Below are positions 62,976 through 64,000 of a stretch of DNA of 64,000 nt, piece by piece (the stretch's first letter is position 1; every line of letters starts with the position of its first letter). This DNA is from Idiomarina seosinensis (GTDB lineage: Bacteria > Pseudomonadota > Gammaproteobacteria > Enterobacterales > Alteromonadaceae). The notes beneath the pieces are model-generated. The model searched no databases, was not told where the DNA came from, and was given only the letters and a program-made list of their open reading frames with translations. Both the position numbers and the translations under genes were made by a program. The stretch is from the NCBI RefSeq assembly GCF_003987275.1, contig NZ_PIQF01000001.1, positions 248,001-312,000 on the forward strand, written 5' to 3'.

Positions 62976-64000
62976 TGAGTGAACAAAAAGCATTCTCGCT
63001 GGATATCCGCGATAATGGCATTGCGGTGATTACTATTGATGTCCCGGGCGAATCAATGAACACCTTAAAAGATACTTTCGCTGACGAAGTCGGGACATTG
63101 TTAAATCGGCTGGAAAGTGAATCAGATATTAAAGGTGTGGTTTTCATCAGCGGTAAGCCGGGTTCGTTTATCGCCGGTGCCGATATCAACATGATTAATG
63201 ATTGCGAAACTGCCGCTGACGCAGAAAGTCTGGCGCGTAAAGGACAGGCAATGTTTGACCGGATCGAACAGTTGGATGTGCCGGTTGTAGCGGCTATCAA
63301 CGGCGCCTGTTTAGGTGGTGGGTTGGAGTTAGCAATGGCTTGTCATGTGCGGGTGGCTAGCGATGAGAGCAAGACTCAGCTGGGTCTGCCAGAGGTGCAG
63401 TTAGGCTTATTGCCAGGCTCAGGGGGAACCCAGCGGTTACCAGAACTGGTTGGTGTACAGCAAGGTTTAACCATGATGCTTACCGCAAAACAACTGCGTG
63501 CTAAGCAGGCTAAGAAAGCCGGCTTAGTGGACGAGGTTGTGCCTAATTCAATTTTACTTGAAGCGGCAATGAAGCACGCGCTTAAATCAAAACCAAAGCG
63601 CACCAAAGCGCCGCTTAAAGGCGTCAGTAAATTACTGGAAGCTACCAGCTATGGTCGCGGTATCATATTTAAGAAGGCGGCTGAACAGGCGCAGAAAAAA
63701 TCGCAGGGGAATTATCCAGCGATTGATAAAATTATTGAAACGGTCCGTACCGGCGTCGAAAAAGGTCGTGAAGCTGGTTTTGATCAAGAAGCAAGAAGTT
63801 TTGGTCAGTTGGCTATGACCAATGAATCTTACCAGTTACGGCAAATTTTCTTCGCCACTACGGAGATGAAAAAGGAGACCGGTGCTGATGGTGTTAAGCC
63901 AGCCGAGACTCATCGCGTGGGTGTTTTAGGAGGTGGCTTAATGGGCGGTGGTATTGCCTATGTGACAGCTGCTAAAGCCGGACTGCCTGCTCGAATCAAA
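62975..64000 (+). CDS. fadJ: fatty acid oxidation complex alpha subunit FadJ (3' truncated by window end)
   Basis: ATG overlaps fad[36 protein letters not shown]…SGKPGSFIAGADINMI…LGLPEVQLGLLPGSGGTQRLP; open to window end. Confidence 0.93.
   Translation, partial: MSEQKAFSLDIRDNGIAVITIDVPGESMNTLKDTFADEVGTLLNRLESESDIKGVVFISGKPGSFIAGADINMINDCETAADAESLARKGQAMFDRIEQLDVPVVAAINGACLGGGLELAMACHVRVASDESKTQLGLPEVQLGLLPGSGGTQRLPELVGVQQGLTMMLTAKQLRAKQAKKAGLVDEVVPNSILLEAAMKHALKSKPKRTKAPLKGVSKLLEATSYGRGIIFKKAAEQAQKKSQGNYPAIDKIIETVRTGVEKGREAGFDQEARSFGQLAMTNESYQLRQIFFATTEMKKETGADGVKPAETHRVGVLGGGLMGGGIAYVTAAKAGLPARIK

Overview
The window looks like a chromosomal segment of a marine gammaproteobacterium, probably Idiomarina-like (inferred from gene content and order). 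Most of it is conserved housekeeping synteny: miaE, lpxH-ppiB, cysS, fabB-pdxB-asd-fimV-truA-accD-folC-dedD-cvpA-purF, topA, folD, a four-gene tRNA array, tig-clpP-clpX-lon-hup-ppiD, a moxR/DUF58/DUF4381/BatA/BatB-C/BatD operon, and fadI-fadJ (fadJ truncated by the window end). The main accessory block is a compact type IVb pilus locus of nine genes (about 36.66-44.05 kb) between topA and folD. It combines R64-like PilN/PilO/PilQ/PilR/PilS components with a minor pilin lacking Glu5 and a TadE-like pseudopilin. The 5.3-18 kb interval is rich in peptidases and carries a His-rich, ZnuD-like TonB receptor behind a Zur-box-like palindrome. Reading the non-coding DNA by eye gave several cis-element candidates: an olsF-like gene whose Shine-Dalgarno lies inside an 11-bp perfect hairpin; a hairpin abutting the SD-less GTG start of pdxB; a recurring pattern of perfect hairpins that contain the stop codons of convergent genes; a FadR-like operator before fadI; and a sigma32-like promoter before lon. 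No CRISPR array, phage, transposase or rRNA was seen. All calls come from reading the sequence and recalling protein families; nothing was searched or computed.
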